From a virus, in the IMG/VR virus record IMGVR_UViG_3300049846_002561, positions 1 to 64,000 of that record: 64,000 nt of DNA; one strand, 5' to 3'. The translations under genes and the position numbers were made by a program. This document shows positions 50,931-59,642 of the stretch, one piece after another. Every line of letters begins with the position of its first letter. Within the stretch, counting starts at the first letter, position 1. The notes under the pieces are model-generated. The model did no database searches, was not told where the DNA came from, and saw only the letters and a program-made list of their open reading frames with translations.

Positions 50931-51716
50931 ATGGTTATAAATCCATATACGTACTCTCTGGAGGATCCGGATGCTGACCTTTACTTTAGTCAGCTTACCG
51001 GAACGGTGAGTGATCAGTTCAAGCACGATGTAAAGGTTCTTGTCCACAAGCTCAAGAAGCAGAATATGTGGAACAAGCTAGATCGCTTATGGCTTCTCGC
51101 TACAGAGAATCAACAGAACTCAACAATATCGTTGGTTAACCCGCTGTCTACACCGTTAACCGAGTATAATAACCCTACATGGACCGCTAATCAAGGTTAC
51201 ACCGGTAATAGCGGGGCTAGCTCGTATATTGATACAAATTACAACTGTAGCATAGATGGCGTTGCCTTTCAGCAGGACAGTGGTTGTTTATTCATGTACT
51301 CAAGAACAAATTTAGATGGTGTGGTTAATGATATAGGCGTTGTTACCCAATTCCCTCAAAACATAAACTGCCTTACGCTCAGGAACTCAAACTTAATGGA
51401 TCCGTATCTGAATAGTCCATCTCAAAACACTCAGATACCATGTACAGATAGTAGGGGATTCTTTGTGTGTAACAGGAACAGCCCTACGCTTATTGAAGTC
51501 TACAAGAATGGGACGCTGTTTGGGTCTACACCAGGCAACAGCACGGCTGTACCTTTCTTGAACAACTTCTTGCTTTGCATAAACTATCTAGGAAATCCAG
51601 GATTCTATTCCGACAGACAGCTTGCCGTTGCCGGATTTGGGGGTGGAGACCTTAATCAAACTCTCTTTAATGCTGCAATACAGGAATTTGCCGTAGCCAG
51701 AGGGTTCAACATATAG
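50931..51716 (+). CDS. Hypothetical fibre-like protein, possible LamG/concanavalin fold
   Basis: The 261-aa protein has an N-terminal helical piece (QFKHDVKVLVHKLKKQNMW) and a beta-rich remainder rich in Asn, Ser and Gly. Its C-terminus (FGGGDLNQTLFNAAIQEFAV) is a recurrent end of concanavalin-like proteins in Bacteroidota phages. It might bind sugars. It follows the previous gene by 3 nt. No direct family proof. Confidence 0.55.
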   Translation: MVINPYTYSLEDPDADLYFSQLTGTVSDQFKHDVKVLVHKLKKQNMWNKLDRLWLLATENQQNSTISLVNPLSTPLTEYNNPTWTANQGYTGNSGASSYIDTNYNCSIDGVAFQQDSGCLFMYSRTNLDGVVNDIGVVTQFPQNINCLTLRNSNLMDPYLNSPSQNTQIPCTDSRGFFVCNRNSPTLIEVYKNGTLFGSTPGNSTAVPFLNNFLLCINYLGNPGFYSDRQLAVAGFGGGDLNQTLFNAAIQEFAVARGFNI

Positions 51717-51739
51717 TCGCGTTTTTACATTAAAATGAT

Positions 51740-51747
51740 TAAATTTG
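51740..51747 (+). promoter_or_regulatory. -7 box TAAATTTG, leaderless start
   Basis: TAAATTTG lies 4 nt before the ATG at 51752. The -33 region shows only a T-run (51722-51726) at a poor distance, so confidence is moderate. Confidence 0.5.
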
Positions 51748-51751
51748 TATC

Positions 51752-52069
51752 ATGCCAAAGACATCATCAATATCACTACTAGCCAATGCAATGACTGTGA
51801 CCAGAGATCCGGTTGCCGACAACATTGCTGAGGTGTACCCTAAAAGTCAAATCGTTGACGTGCAGGGCGCTTTCATGCAAAAGCCCATTAACGCTCAAGA
51901 GGGCGAGTGGCATTACAAGTACGACACCATGACCATGCTTTGCCTAAGACTCAGCAATGGTGTGGAGCAGCGCATTGAACTGCAAGAGGTGTCTAATCAG
52001 GCTACGTGGAATACAGGATTATTAACCGGTCTGCAGCAAGCTGTTGCAGACATTCAAACTTGGCTATAA
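51752..52069 (+). CDS. Hypothetical protein (105 aa)
   Basis: The small protein (start MPKTSSISLLANAMT) combines short strands and a C-terminal helix. Its stop overlaps the next start (TAATG), so the two are coupled. Its start is fixed by the -7 box at 51740-51747. No family is recognised. Confidence 0.5.
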   Translation: MPKTSSISLLANAMTVTRDPVADNIAEVYPKSQIVDVQGAFMQKPINAQEGEWHYKYDTMTMLCLRLSNGVEQRIELQEVSNQATWNTGLLTGLQQAVADIQTWL

Positions 52070-52329
52070 TGGGACAAAAAATTTGCGACGTAAGTATTCG
52101 TACCGCCGATAATGGCGTGATCATCAATTACACATTAAAAACAAAGAGGTCTGGATCGGGTCCATACGATGACTACAGCCACGACTACAAAACTGAAGTG
52201 TTTGATTGTGATGAAGAGGAAGATCTAATGGAGGCTCTTGAGCGATTCAAGTCTCTATTCATTCAATCAATGAAGGATAATTCATCCAAGATGATGATGC
52301 CTTCACTTCACGAAAAATCGGAAGAGTAA
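52069..52329 (+). CDS. Hypothetical acidic protein (86 aa)
   Basis: The ATG at 52069 overlaps the upstream stop (TAATG) and is chosen over an in-frame upstream ATG at 52006 that lies inside the previous gene. The product (start MGQKICDVSI) has an alternating-strand N-terminus and an acidic helix (FDCDEEEDLMEALERFKSLF). It is the last rightward gene before the convergent terminator. Its function is unknown. Confidence 0.5.
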   Translation: MGQKICDVSIRTADNGVIINYTLKTKRSGSGPYDDYSHDYKTEVFDCDEEEDLMEALERFKSLFIQSMKDNSSKMMMPSLHEKSEE

Positions 52330-52341
52330 TTTTAGTTAAAC

Positions 52342-52378
52342 AAAAAAGCCAGGCATTCAATATCCTGGCTTTTTTGTT
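52342..52378. terminator. Bidirectional terminator between convergent gene blocks
   Basis: The perfect 12-bp stem AAAAAAGCCAGG (52342-52353) and CCTGGCTTTTTT (52364-52375) surrounds a 10-nt loop. A-rich and T-rich flanks work in both directions. It separates rightward late genes from leftward early genes. Confidence 0.9.
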
Positions 52379-52738
52379 TTAGAAGTCTGGAAGATCGTCT
52401 TCTTTTGGTTTCTCTAAAGAGGGCTCTTTTCTATTGAGGATCACGTCCCTCATGTCTTTCTCCTCGACCGGCTCCTCGTTTAACACCTCTTCCGGAGGGG
52501 TATCCTTCATTTCCATCTCGTAGGTTACCTTGAGTTCAACGCCCATCTTACTTGACGATATGAGCTCGCATAGATCGCGAAGGGTAACCTTGTGCACCTT
52601 CGCTACACTTGCCGATACGCCTGTCATTTTTGAGATAACATCAATGCGACTTGTTTTCATCACCTTGCATATCTCATCAAACATGGCGGAGATATCCCCG
52701 TTGCTTAACGAGGATATCTTTATGTAGTTCTTTGCCAT
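52379..52738 (-). CDS. Hypothetical protein with SSB-like acidic tip
   Basis: The 119-aa protein has a helical N-terminal half with a possible helix-turn-helix (TSRIDVISKMTGVSASVAKV). A strand pair (GVELKVTYEMEM) and an acidic, Pro-rich tail follow, ending KEDDLPDF. The last residues imitate the SSB C-terminal tip that recruits repair proteins. It is the last gene of the leftward operon, directly after the SSB-like protein. Confidence 0.55.
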   Translation of the reverse strand: MAKNYIKISSLSNGDISAMFDEICKVMKTSRIDVISKMTGVSASVAKVHKVTLRDLCELISSSKMGVELKVTYEMEMKDTPPEEVLNEEPVEEKDMRDVILNRKEPSLEKPKEDDLPDF

Positions 52739-52747
52739 GTCTTAACC

Positions 52748-53284
52748 TTAGAATGGTAGATCGTCGTCGTCCTCTGGATATGTGCTCGCCGAAGTCTTTG
52801 TGGTGCTTTGAGACGCGTCCTGAGTAGATTGAGATGTTCCCGCAGGAGTCTCTTTCTTTGTCGTTCCTCCAAGGGAAGCATACGATACAGCGTCACCGTC
52901 AACAAACAGATCCCAGATGTGATATGAGTTTGTTTGCGAGTACGGGGTTTTGGTGTCATATCCTTGCTTGTGTTTGCGCCCCTTGTACTGAATGCCTACG
53001 TAGGCTCCGATGGCTACCTCGTCAAACTTTTTGTCAAGGACAACTCCTCCCGAAACGTCCCACTTTTCTCCAAGGGTGCCGTCATCATTGATCTTGTGAA
53101 TGGTGTGAATGACGAAGTTACCGTCTTTCCCTTTTTGCTCGCGGCTACCCATGTAATAGCCTTCCATGAAGTTGTCGGACTTCTTGTCACTCATCTTGAA
53201 GCCATTCTTTTCCGTCATCTGTGGCTTCCACTGATTTTCGTTCGATTCTGAAACCTTGTTCCAGTTCCTTTTTGTCTGTGTCAT
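52748..53284 (-). CDS. Single-stranded-DNA-binding-like protein
   Basis: The 178-aa protein has a central beta-rich domain (about 35-135, KGRKHKQGYDTKTPYSQTNS and SYHIWDLFVDGDAV) that could be an OB fold. A Ser/Thr/Gln-rich linker and an end EDDDDLPF follow, like the acidic C-terminal peptide of bacterial SSBs. It lies with replication genes. The first 30 residues overlap the upstream gene, so the true start might be MSDKKSDNF at residue 31. It would coat ssDNA during replication or recombination. Confidence 0.6.
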   Translation of the reverse strand: MTQTKRNWNKVSESNENQWKPQMTEKNGFKMSDKKSDNFMEGYYMGSREQKGKDGNFVIHTIHKINDDGTLGEKWDVSGGVVLDKKFDEVAIGAYVGIQYKGRKHKQGYDTKTPYSQTNSYHIWDLFVDGDAVSYASLGGTTKKETPAGTSQSTQDASQSTTKTSASTYPEDDDDLPF

Positions 53285-53534
53285 CTTTTCTTTTTTGTTT
53301 TTGGTTATACTTATTTGTTGCTATCTCCTCCCTTATGGAGTCAATGTATTGATATAATTGTTTGAACTCGCCTTCCCGGAGATTCATGAGGTCTCGCTTC
53401 AGCCTCCTCACAGATTCCCAGTTGTCGTTGTACTCTAAGTTAGCGGCATCCTTACTCATTTCAACAAGCCTGGAAATGACATTGTTTATGTGAGGAAGGA
53501 CCAGTCGCTTCTTAGTGATTCTTGTTGTATTCAT
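53187..53534 (-). CDS. Hypothetical helical protein (115 aa)
   Basis: The product is helical and charged (NWESVRRLKRDLMNLREGEF, QYIDSIREEIATNKYNQKQK). Its last 98 nt overlap the SSB-like gene in a different frame. Its start overlaps the upstream gene by 23 nt. No motif is recognised; a small replication accessory role is possible. Confidence 0.5.
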   Translation of the reverse strand: MNTTRITKKRLVLPHINNVISRLVEMSKDAANLEYNDNWESVRRLKRDLMNLREGEFKQLYQYIDSIREEIATNKYNQKQKRKDDTDKKELEQGFRIERKSVEATDDGKEWLQDE

Positions 53535-53814
53535 CCTCTAGATCTGCTTTTACTTTCTTTGCGTCGAAGTCACTCTTAACCACAAACTGAACCCGAGGCT
53601 CTATCCCTAATAAATCCAGCATTTTCTCGAATTGCTCTTTTGTTATTTCGCAGTTACTTGCATTCACGGAGTTTATGTATGAAGACATAAAGCTGTGGTA
53701 ATTATACTTTATGTGGTTACACACGTGCCTCAAGGGAATACTGTTCTCGGTCACTCTTTTTATTATGACCTTCTTTAACTCGTTACTACCGAGGTATGTC
53801 TTTAGTATGTTCAC
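53512..53814 (-). CDS. Hypothetical protein (100 aa)
   Basis: The product is basic and helical. VTENSIPLRHVCNHIKYNYH and later ITKEQFEKMLDLLGIEPRVQ suggest a helix-turn-helix-like DNA-binding domain of the lambda-repressor type. It overlaps the upstream gene by 4 nt. No family is confirmed. Confidence 0.5.
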   Translation of the reverse strand: MNILKTYLGSNELKKVIIKRVTENSIPLRHVCNHIKYNYHSFMSSYINSVNASNCEITKEQFEKMLDLLGIEPRVQFVVKSDFDAKKVKADLEDEYNKNH

Positions 53815-54101
53815 TTTTTCGCTCCGACAATGATCACGCGGCCACTAAGCCTATCGCGTAGATCCTCATACTTTTCAGAAATAAGCATGGTGTCAGATTC
53901 AACTTCCTCGGATGGATCCTTGCCGGTCATCTTTTTCTTTGAGAATAAGACGATCAGCGTTGCGTCTCCATCGAAGTCATCCTTGGCAGTTTTATGCCAT
54001 GGGCGAAATGTCTTTATTTCGCTTACTTGAAGAACTTCCGGTACCAGTACCTTAATTCCGTTTCTGTTTGTAACTACTCTAGTTAGTTCAATGAAATCCA
54101 T
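53811..54101 (-). CDS. Hypothetical small beta protein (96 aa)
   Basis: Two to three beta strands (TRVVTNRNGIKVLVPEVLQV, DATLIVLFSKKK) are followed by a charged loop and the end GRVIIVGAKK. The type is common in Bacteroidota phages near replication genes. It has its own leaderless promoter (-7 box 5 nt upstream). Its function is unknown. Confidence 0.5.
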   Translation of the reverse strand: MDFIELTRVVTNRNGIKVLVPEVLQVSEIKTFRPWHKTAKDDFDGDATLIVLFSKKKMTGKDPSEEVESDTMLISEKYEDLRDRLSGRVIIVGAKK

Positions 54102-54105
54102 ATCA

Positions 54106-54113
54106 CAAATATA
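54106..54113 (-). promoter_or_regulatory. -7 box TATATTTG, leaderless leftward start
   Basis: TATATTTG reads 54113-54106 on the minus strand, and the start codon lies at 54101-54099. A partial -33 (ATTG, 22 nt upstream) falls at the end of the nuclease gene. Confidence 0.6.
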
Positions 54114-54118
54114 TGGTT

Positions 54119-54532
54119 TTAACCCAAATACTCATCAATAATTTTTACAGCCTCATTGAACCCACATGCAAATACAGCCTTGTAGCCCTCCTCTTCAAGG
54201 GCTTGAAGGACCTCGTACTGCTCCTCCAGGTGCTTCCCCGCCCTCACGGCTTTACCCCCTTTCTTGAATACAGCAAAACCCTCGCGCTTCAATTCTATGA
54301 ATAGGCCGTTGTACCTTTTGTATGCCTTTCCGGTCTCATCGCTCTTTACGGATGCTTTTGCAATGAACAGGTCCGGCAACCCTCTTGACGACCTCATGCG
54401 CTTGTGCATTGCCGCAACATGAATCCTTAGTTTCATGCCGCTGGCTAGATCACATGTGAATATGGTGTTTGGATACTTTCTGCGTATGTAATCACATACG
54501 GCGAGCTGAACTTTCTCTTCTTTCTTTTGCAT
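54119..54532 (-). CDS. VRR-NUC-type nuclease
   Basis: The 137-aa protein matches the small phage VRR-NUC family (PD-(D/E)XK fold). GLPDLFIA supplies the acidic metal ligand, LFIELKREG supplies the E-x-K, and HLEEQYEVLQALEEEGYKAV is the conserved final helix-strand. Standalone VRR-NUC proteins act on branched DNA in recombination or replication. It overlaps the primase-helicase gene by one base, supporting a replication role. Confidence 0.78.
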   Translation of the reverse strand: MQKKEEKVQLAVCDYIRRKYPNTIFTCDLASGMKLRIHVAAMHKRMRSSRGLPDLFIAKASVKSDETGKAYKRYNGLFIELKREGFAVFKKGGKAVRAGKHLEEQYEVLQALEEEGYKAVFACGFNEAVKIIDEYLG

Positions 54533-56529
54533 TATTGTAGTTTTACTTCGTACTTATACGCTTCGTAACTCTCTACCCTTAACCTCAAGGTGTCGTCCAC
54601 CTCAATGATCGCATCGACAACCCCTCCGTTACCCCTTTTATCTACGAATTTAAGGTAAAATTTCTTTTCGGTATAGATGATGTCGTCGCTTATTTTGTCC
54701 GGGGATAGGTTTTCCATACTCGCTAACAGAGATGTTGAGAAGTACCCGTCCATGTTAGCCACTGTCTTCACCCCTCCACGACATACGGGGCCGCTATCCC
54801 TCTTCAGCTTGTCTGGCTGGCCGGATATGTGGAGCAATCCAATCACGCATACATCACCCTTCTTGGCTATCTCCTTGCAGGCACGTGTATTCTCAATGGT
54901 AGCGCGTATCTCGTCCATGCCGTATTGGTCCATTTGCGTTACGCCATCGATATACACCTCTTCGATCTTCTTTCCGGTCTTTGCTTCAATGTGCTTTATT
55001 GTGGCAATCACGTTCTCTTCATTGAAGCCGGACCCGTTAACGAACAGCAGGTTGTTGTCAAGAACTTTGTTCATTTCTTTTATGAAATCACCCATGTTGT
55101 CCTTTGATATCTGACCGGTTTTTATTGCCTGCTGTAGGTTTATTGCCATTGCCAGCAATGATAGCCTTTCGTACCACTGCATTGTTGACATCTCTCCGTT
55201 AAGGTACAGCACCGGCTTGCCATTCAGGGCGGACACAAAGGCAAGGAACTGGGAAAGCACAGACTTGAACGTTCCTCCCACGCCGATAACGCCGTAGAAG
55301 TTACCCCTCTTCTTACCACCACCCATGGCTATATCGATATTCTCAAAAGTGGTAGGGTTTCCGGATAGGTCGGAACCAATGATGCTCGCCAGGATATCCT
55401 CGGCATTCACGTAGTTCAGTTTTACGTCGTTAAGACCGTCGGCCTCCTTCTTCTTGTATAGCTCTACTGCCTCGTTCATGATCTTACCTAGGCTTTTGCC
55501 CTTGAACGATATAAAGCCCTTGGCCTGATAAAAGGCGCCGATCTTCTTCATGATATTGTATGATTCCTCGTTGGATACGCCATGGGCGTACAGCAACGAT
55601 GTCATCCTCATTATATCATCAAGCACAACGTCATCGGAGAAGTTCTGGTTGTATGCCGGAGGCATAAACTCCTTGGATCCTATGTCCTTAACCTCAACCG
55701 ATCCATGCTCGTGCACGTTGTGGTAATATGCGTTCTTTACGCACTGCGTCGTCTCTTCAACTGTAAGGTCCGTAAATTTGTTGGCGCATAGCGAAAGCGT
55801 TGTTTCCTGCACCACCCCGCACCTATTCATAGCGCATGCAAGGGCATGAACATACCGATTCCTTGACCCTTCAGCATATACCATCGTCCTATTCACCCAT
55901 GATTCGCATAGCCTGAATATCTTCTCTGAGTCCTTTGTAGACGCTACGTTCTCTAGGGCTGCTGGCTGAACATACGACTTAACCTCTCCATACCTTATGT
56001 CCACCTCAAACACGCTGCTACCTTCGTTGAGGTACATGTTTGGATCAAAGGACACGAAGCATAGCCGGCACACGTCCTTCCCACTGTCATCGATCTTCAT
56101 GCAGTACTTATCTTCAAACACCTTCTGCAGGTGCAGGAATGCTGACTTATGGTGCTCAGGTCCATTATTTACTTTCACGAGTATCTTTATCCCCTTTCCA
56201 GAAGGAGACGTGAAGGCAGCGTATACGTATGGATCCTCTTTGAACTGGCTCTTGAGCTTCATTATCACCACCTCATCGATGTTATCGATGTCTAGGATTA
56301 CCATCCCCGAATACTTGATGATCTTTGAAGCCAGCCTCTCTGAAAATGTTCCCGAGAAGGTAACTGCAGGAAGGTTCTTTTTAGCCTCCTTGTATTCCTC
56401 CTTGCTCATCCCTCTCAGAGACATTATCTTCCCAGACCACTTACCGTCCTGTATCCTCTTTAAGATCGTATCGTGAGATACATCTGCGGGAACAGTGTGC
56501 GTGGCCGTCTTAAACATTGATACCATCAT
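54532..56529 (-). CDS. Primase-helicase (BT4734-like N-terminus, RecA-fold C-terminus)
   Basis: The 665-aa protein starts with a domain seen in Bacteroidota primases: VTFSGTFSERLASKIIKYSG, VILDIDNID as the metal site, and SPSGKGIKILVKV. A PriCT-like helical middle follows (about 210-290). The RecA/DnaB-type ATPase has Walker A GVGGTFKS near residues 414-421, VYIDGVTQMD as Walker B and a later IGLLHISGQPDKLKRDSGP. It would prime and unwind DNA at the fork. Overlaps with clamp and nuclease genes place it in the replication operon. Confidence 0.8.
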   Translation of the reverse strand: MMVSMFKTATHTVPADVSHDTILKRIQDGKWSGKIMSLRGMSKEEYKEAKKNLPAVTFSGTFSERLASKIIKYSGMVILDIDNIDEVVIMKLKSQFKEDPYVYAAFTSPSGKGIKILVKVNNGPEHHKSAFLHLQKVFEDKYCMKIDDSGKDVCRLCFVSFDPNMYLNEGSSVFEVDIRYGEVKSYVQPAALENVASTKDSEKIFRLCESWVNRTMVYAEGSRNRYVHALACAMNRCGVVQETTLSLCANKFTDLTVEETTQCVKNAYYHNVHEHGSVEVKDIGSKEFMPPAYNQNFSDDVVLDDIMRMTSLLYAHGVSNEESYNIMKKIGAFYQAKGFISFKGKSLGKIMNEAVELYKKKEADGLNDVKLNYVNAEDILASIIGSDLSGNPTTFENIDIAMGGGKKRGNFYGVIGVGGTFKSVLSQFLAFVSALNGKPVLYLNGEMSTMQWYERLSLLAMAINLQQAIKTGQISKDNMGDFIKEMNKVLDNNLLFVNGSGFNEENVIATIKHIEAKTGKKIEEVYIDGVTQMDQYGMDEIRATIENTRACKEIAKKGDVCVIGLLHISGQPDKLKRDSGPVCRGGVKTVANMDGYFSTSLLASMENLSPDKISDDIIYTEKKFYLKFVDKRGNGGVVDAIIEVDDTLRLRVESYEAYKYEVKLQ

Positions 56530-57662
56530 ACCTTAACGCTTTGCGCCAGAAAACAAAATTGATCCTCACCGACAGGCTTTATGAACACCGGAATCTTCGC
56601 ATCTGCGGAGAAGTGAATGGACATCTCATCCGCATATATGCAGGAAAGAATGTTCAGAATGTTGTCGGAGTCAAAACCTCTACTTAGAGCCTCTAGTCCG
56701 GAGTTCTTTACGGTGATCACTTCCTCTCCATCCTTTTGATAGGCGGAGTTGCTTGAGGTCATGGTCACCGTTTCATTGCCGTCAAAAGACATGGAGAACA
56801 GCTTAATAGACCCATCCTCAGAGTATAGCTTTAGCCTTTTTATGGCATTCCTGAACTCAGAGGTGTTTAGGATTATACACTCGTCCTTCTTTTTTCTGAA
56901 CAGCATCTCGCTGTCGGGGAAGGCAGTGGTCATTGATGTTGTGATGATCTCGAACTTCTCCACGGTGTCATCCGTAAAAAGTATCATCTTATCCTTTCCG
57001 TGGCAGATCACAATCTCACCGGTGTCATTGAGTAGGCTAGCGATCTTATTGGCGCTATCCTTTGGAAGGATGAAGTTATTGAACCACGCGCCTATGCTTA
57101 CCGGTGAGGTCTCCGTCCTTCCCATTGACTTTCTGTCAAGGGCGGTGAATATGATCTTATTGTTGATATTGTTGATGTTGATGCCCTGGTTGGATACGTT
57201 AGTGTCCATGTTGTCGATGAACTTCTTGGACATGCGTATGCCGGTACGAAGGTCATGCTGGTACATTATGAACTCACTCTCATCTGACAACCTCGCCATC
57301 GGCATCATCGGGTAGTCTTCGGCCTTACACCACGACGAAATGTTGTATTTACTCTTTCCGCTTTTGATCTCTATCTTATCCTCTCCCTTTAGGGTGAAGG
57401 TGAGCTCATTCTCCACTAGAAGGTCTATGGTCTTCATGAGCAGAGTTGCCGGAAGACAAAAGGAAATGTCCTCGGAACTTTTAACCTTGCAGAACATCTT
57501 TATCTGACATTGAGCGTCACCACCCACCATCTCCATCTCCTCTCCCTTTACTGTGAACTTTATGTTCTCTTGGGCGGGGATCACCGTGTTTGATGGGATG
57601 AACTTATACACCTTCTTTATCTTGTCGAGCAGGTATTCCCTGTCAAATTTTAGTTTTTTCAT
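56526..57662 (-). CDS. DNA polymerase sliding clamp (DnaN-like)
   Basis: At 378 aa the protein has the bacterial beta-clamp length. It shows three repeated alpha-beta units. The C-terminal SIHFSADAKIPVFIKPVGED followed by FCFLAQSV matches the PVLI-P-x-x-D ending of DnaN clamps. It would encircle DNA and hold a polymerase; no polymerase gene is in this window. It overlaps neighbours at both ends (ATGA and 20 nt). Confidence 0.75.
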   Translation of the reverse strand: MKKLKFDREYLLDKIKKVYKFIPSNTVIPAQENIKFTVKGEEMEMVGGDAQCQIKMFCKVKSSEDISFCLPATLLMKTIDLLVENELTFTLKGEDKIEIKSGKSKYNISSWCKAEDYPMMPMARLSDESEFIMYQHDLRTGIRMSKKFIDNMDTNVSNQGININNINNKIIFTALDRKSMGRTETSPVSIGAWFNNFILPKDSANKIASLLNDTGEIVICHGKDKMILFTDDTVEKFEIITTSMTTAFPDSEMLFRKKKDECIILNTSEFRNAIKRLKLYSEDGSIKLFSMSFDGNETVTMTSSNSAYQKDGEEVITVKNSGLEALSRGFDSDNILNILSCIYADEMSIHFSADAKIPVFIKPVGEDQFCFLAQSVKV

Positions 57663-58008
57663 GTTTTACCAGTTGGTCTTTAATTTTGAAGTACAGTTGC
57701 TTTTTCCTTATCAGAAGGGATATCAGGGAGTCGTAACTCTCCCTGTAGTTGTTGAAGTCCTCATCTTCATTGATAAAAATGTCGTGATCCTTCAGGTGAG
57801 GATGATTGAACACTTTGATACGTCCTCTTTCTAGGCGCGGACGGATGACGAAATAACCCAAGTACTCCACGAGGGACCCGTTGATCGATATTGCGTACAA
57901 TATACGTCCCATAACGACGACATTCTTTCTGTTTGCGGGAGTTACTAACGTATAATCTTTCAACTCCTGGGGTTTGATCTTCCATCCCGGCGTATTGTAA
58001 TTGCTCAT
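57643..58008 (-). CDS. Hypothetical protein (121 aa)
   Basis: The basic 121-aa protein (start MSNYNTPGWK) has an N-terminal beta region and a C-terminal helix (SLISLLIRKKQLYFKIKDQL). It overlaps the helicase gene by 4 nt and the clamp gene by 20 nt. Nothing identifies its job beyond operon position. Confidence 0.5.
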   Translation of the reverse strand: MSNYNTPGWKIKPQELKDYTLVTPANRKNVVVMGRILYAISINGSLVEYLGYFVIRPRLERGRIKVFNHPHLKDHDIFINEDEDFNNYRESYDSLISLLIRKKQLYFKIKDQLVKHEKTKI

Positions 58009-59642
58009 GCTTCATTGAGATCTTTCTTTAGTAGTTTGGACATTAACATTTCAACAAAGTCATCCTTTGTCATTACCTCTTTGCCTTTATCTATTAGGGC
58101 ATTGATATCCTTTTCCTTGTCTATGATGATATCATAGATGTAGTCATCGATGCTATCCTCGCAGAAGGTATAGTGAACATTCACTGATGACTTCTGGCCA
58201 ATCCTATGCAACCTGTCTATAGCCTGATATAAGTCAGCTGGAGCGAATGGAAAGTCGGCGAATATCACGTCCTGTGCATTTGTGAGGTTTAACCCCACCC
58301 CGGCGGCGATCATGTTACCAACAAAAACATGACATCCCTCATCATTGTGGAACCGCTGAACGTTGAGGTCGCGCGTGTAAGAGTCCACCGACCCGGTGAT
58401 CTTAACGCATCGATCCCCAAAGTGACCACATATACGATCGATGGGTTCATTGTATCCAGAAAAGATAACCACCTTCTTTCCCTGCTCAATGATGTTTTCA
58501 GCAAGCTCAATGATGCCCGGCACCTTGGCGGCGCTCGTTATCTTATTGAGAGTGTGTAGGTTTCCGTTTAAGTTGGTGAGGTCCTTGCGTTCCTTGAGCT
58601 CCTTGATCACCGCATCGTATTGGTCCCTGTAATCATCGAGGCTGTACTTGTAGTTGAAGAATATCTTCTCCGGTAAGTCAAGGCAGTTTTCCTTGAGCTT
58701 GCGGATCATGAAGTTCGACATCTTTACGAATAGCTCTTGCAGGTTTTTGCCACCCGTCACGCGGGTTTTATTGCGCATGATCGTCTTCACCGTATACTCC
58801 TCGAGGAACTTCTTATAGTTGTCACCAAGGGGGTGCCTTATAAGCTTCATGTACGCAAATATGTCGTCAACCCTATTCTTGACCGGTGTTCCGGAAAGGA
58901 ACGTAATGCGAGCATTGGGGTACATGTCCATGAGCTTCTTAACCTCTTTGTATCTTTTTGAGGTGTGGTTTTTGAGCATGTGGCTCTCGTCAAGGATAAA
59001 GTGATCCACCTCGCCTGTAGATATCTCCCTGGCATAGTTACCAACTATATCGTAGTTGATGATAACGAAGCGCTCAAGGAATGCCTTTACGGTTCTTGAC
59101 TTCCGTGAGTCTAGGATGGTGAAGTATAGTTCATTGAATCCGAACTTCACAAGGTCACGCATCCAGTTCCACTTGACTGCAGCCGGGCATATTATCACCG
59201 TCCTTTTGCACTTGTGTAGTCGTGAAAGAGAAGCGGAAATAAGGGTCTTCCCAAGTCCCATGTCAAGGGCCAGAAAGTTGTACTTTTTGTAATAGCTCTC
59301 GCGGAAAGTTTCCCACTGGTGGTTGTACAGCTTGTCGTGGTACGGCAGGGTCTTAGCTACCTCATTGTCAACAAATGAAAATAGCTTTGCGTAGATTTCA
59401 TTTAGCCTACCAAAGAATGCGTTCCTTTTATCCTCCTCAAGGGGGCTCTCATTGAACGTGCGGAAGGCCAGGCGTATAAACTCATACAGCGATCGCTTTG
59501 ATGTCAGGCTTATGTCCGCTTCTATTTCCATTGTGTCGGAGTACACCGTAAACCCAAAGCACTTGGCAAGGAGTATCTCCCCCTCATGGAATAGAAGTTT
59601 TTTGAAGCGTACCTTCTCGTCTCTTATGATCTCAATGTTCAT
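58005..59642 (-). CDS. SNF2-family DNA helicase/translocase
   Basis: The 545-aa superfamily 2 enzyme has motif I DMGLGKT (127-133), the DEAH-type box DESH (218-221), motif III SGTPVKN, and motif VI in QAIDRLHRIGQKSSVNVHYT near residues 490-510. Domains I and II are both complete, with no extra chromatin-type domains. Phage SNF2 proteins translocate on duplex DNA and may clear bound proteins or help recombination or replication start. It sits between the ATPase and clamp genes. Confidence 0.85.
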   Translation of the reverse strand: MNIEIIRDEKVRFKKLLFHEGEILLAKCFGFTVYSDTMEIEADISLTSKRSLYEFIRLAFRTFNESPLEEDKRNAFFGRLNEIYAKLFSFVDNEVAKTLPYHDKLYNHQWETFRESYYKKYNFLALDMGLGKTLISASLSRLHKCKRTVIICPAAVKWNWMRDLVKFGFNELYFTILDSRKSRTVKAFLERFVIINYDIVGNYAREISTGEVDHFILDESHMLKNHTSKRYKEVKKLMDMYPNARITFLSGTPVKNRVDDIFAYMKLIRHPLGDNYKKFLEEYTVKTIMRNKTRVTGGKNLQELFVKMSNFMIRKLKENCLDLPEKIFFNYKYSLDDYRDQYDAVIKELKERKDLTNLNGNLHTLNKITSAAKVPGIIELAENIIEQGKKVVIFSGYNEPIDRICGHFGDRCVKITGSVDSYTRDLNVQRFHNDEGCHVFVGNMIAAGVGLNLTNAQDVIFADFPFAPADLYQAIDRLHRIGQKSSVNVHYTFCEDSIDDYIYDIIIDKEKDINALIDKGKEVMTKDDFVEMLMSKLLKKDLNEA

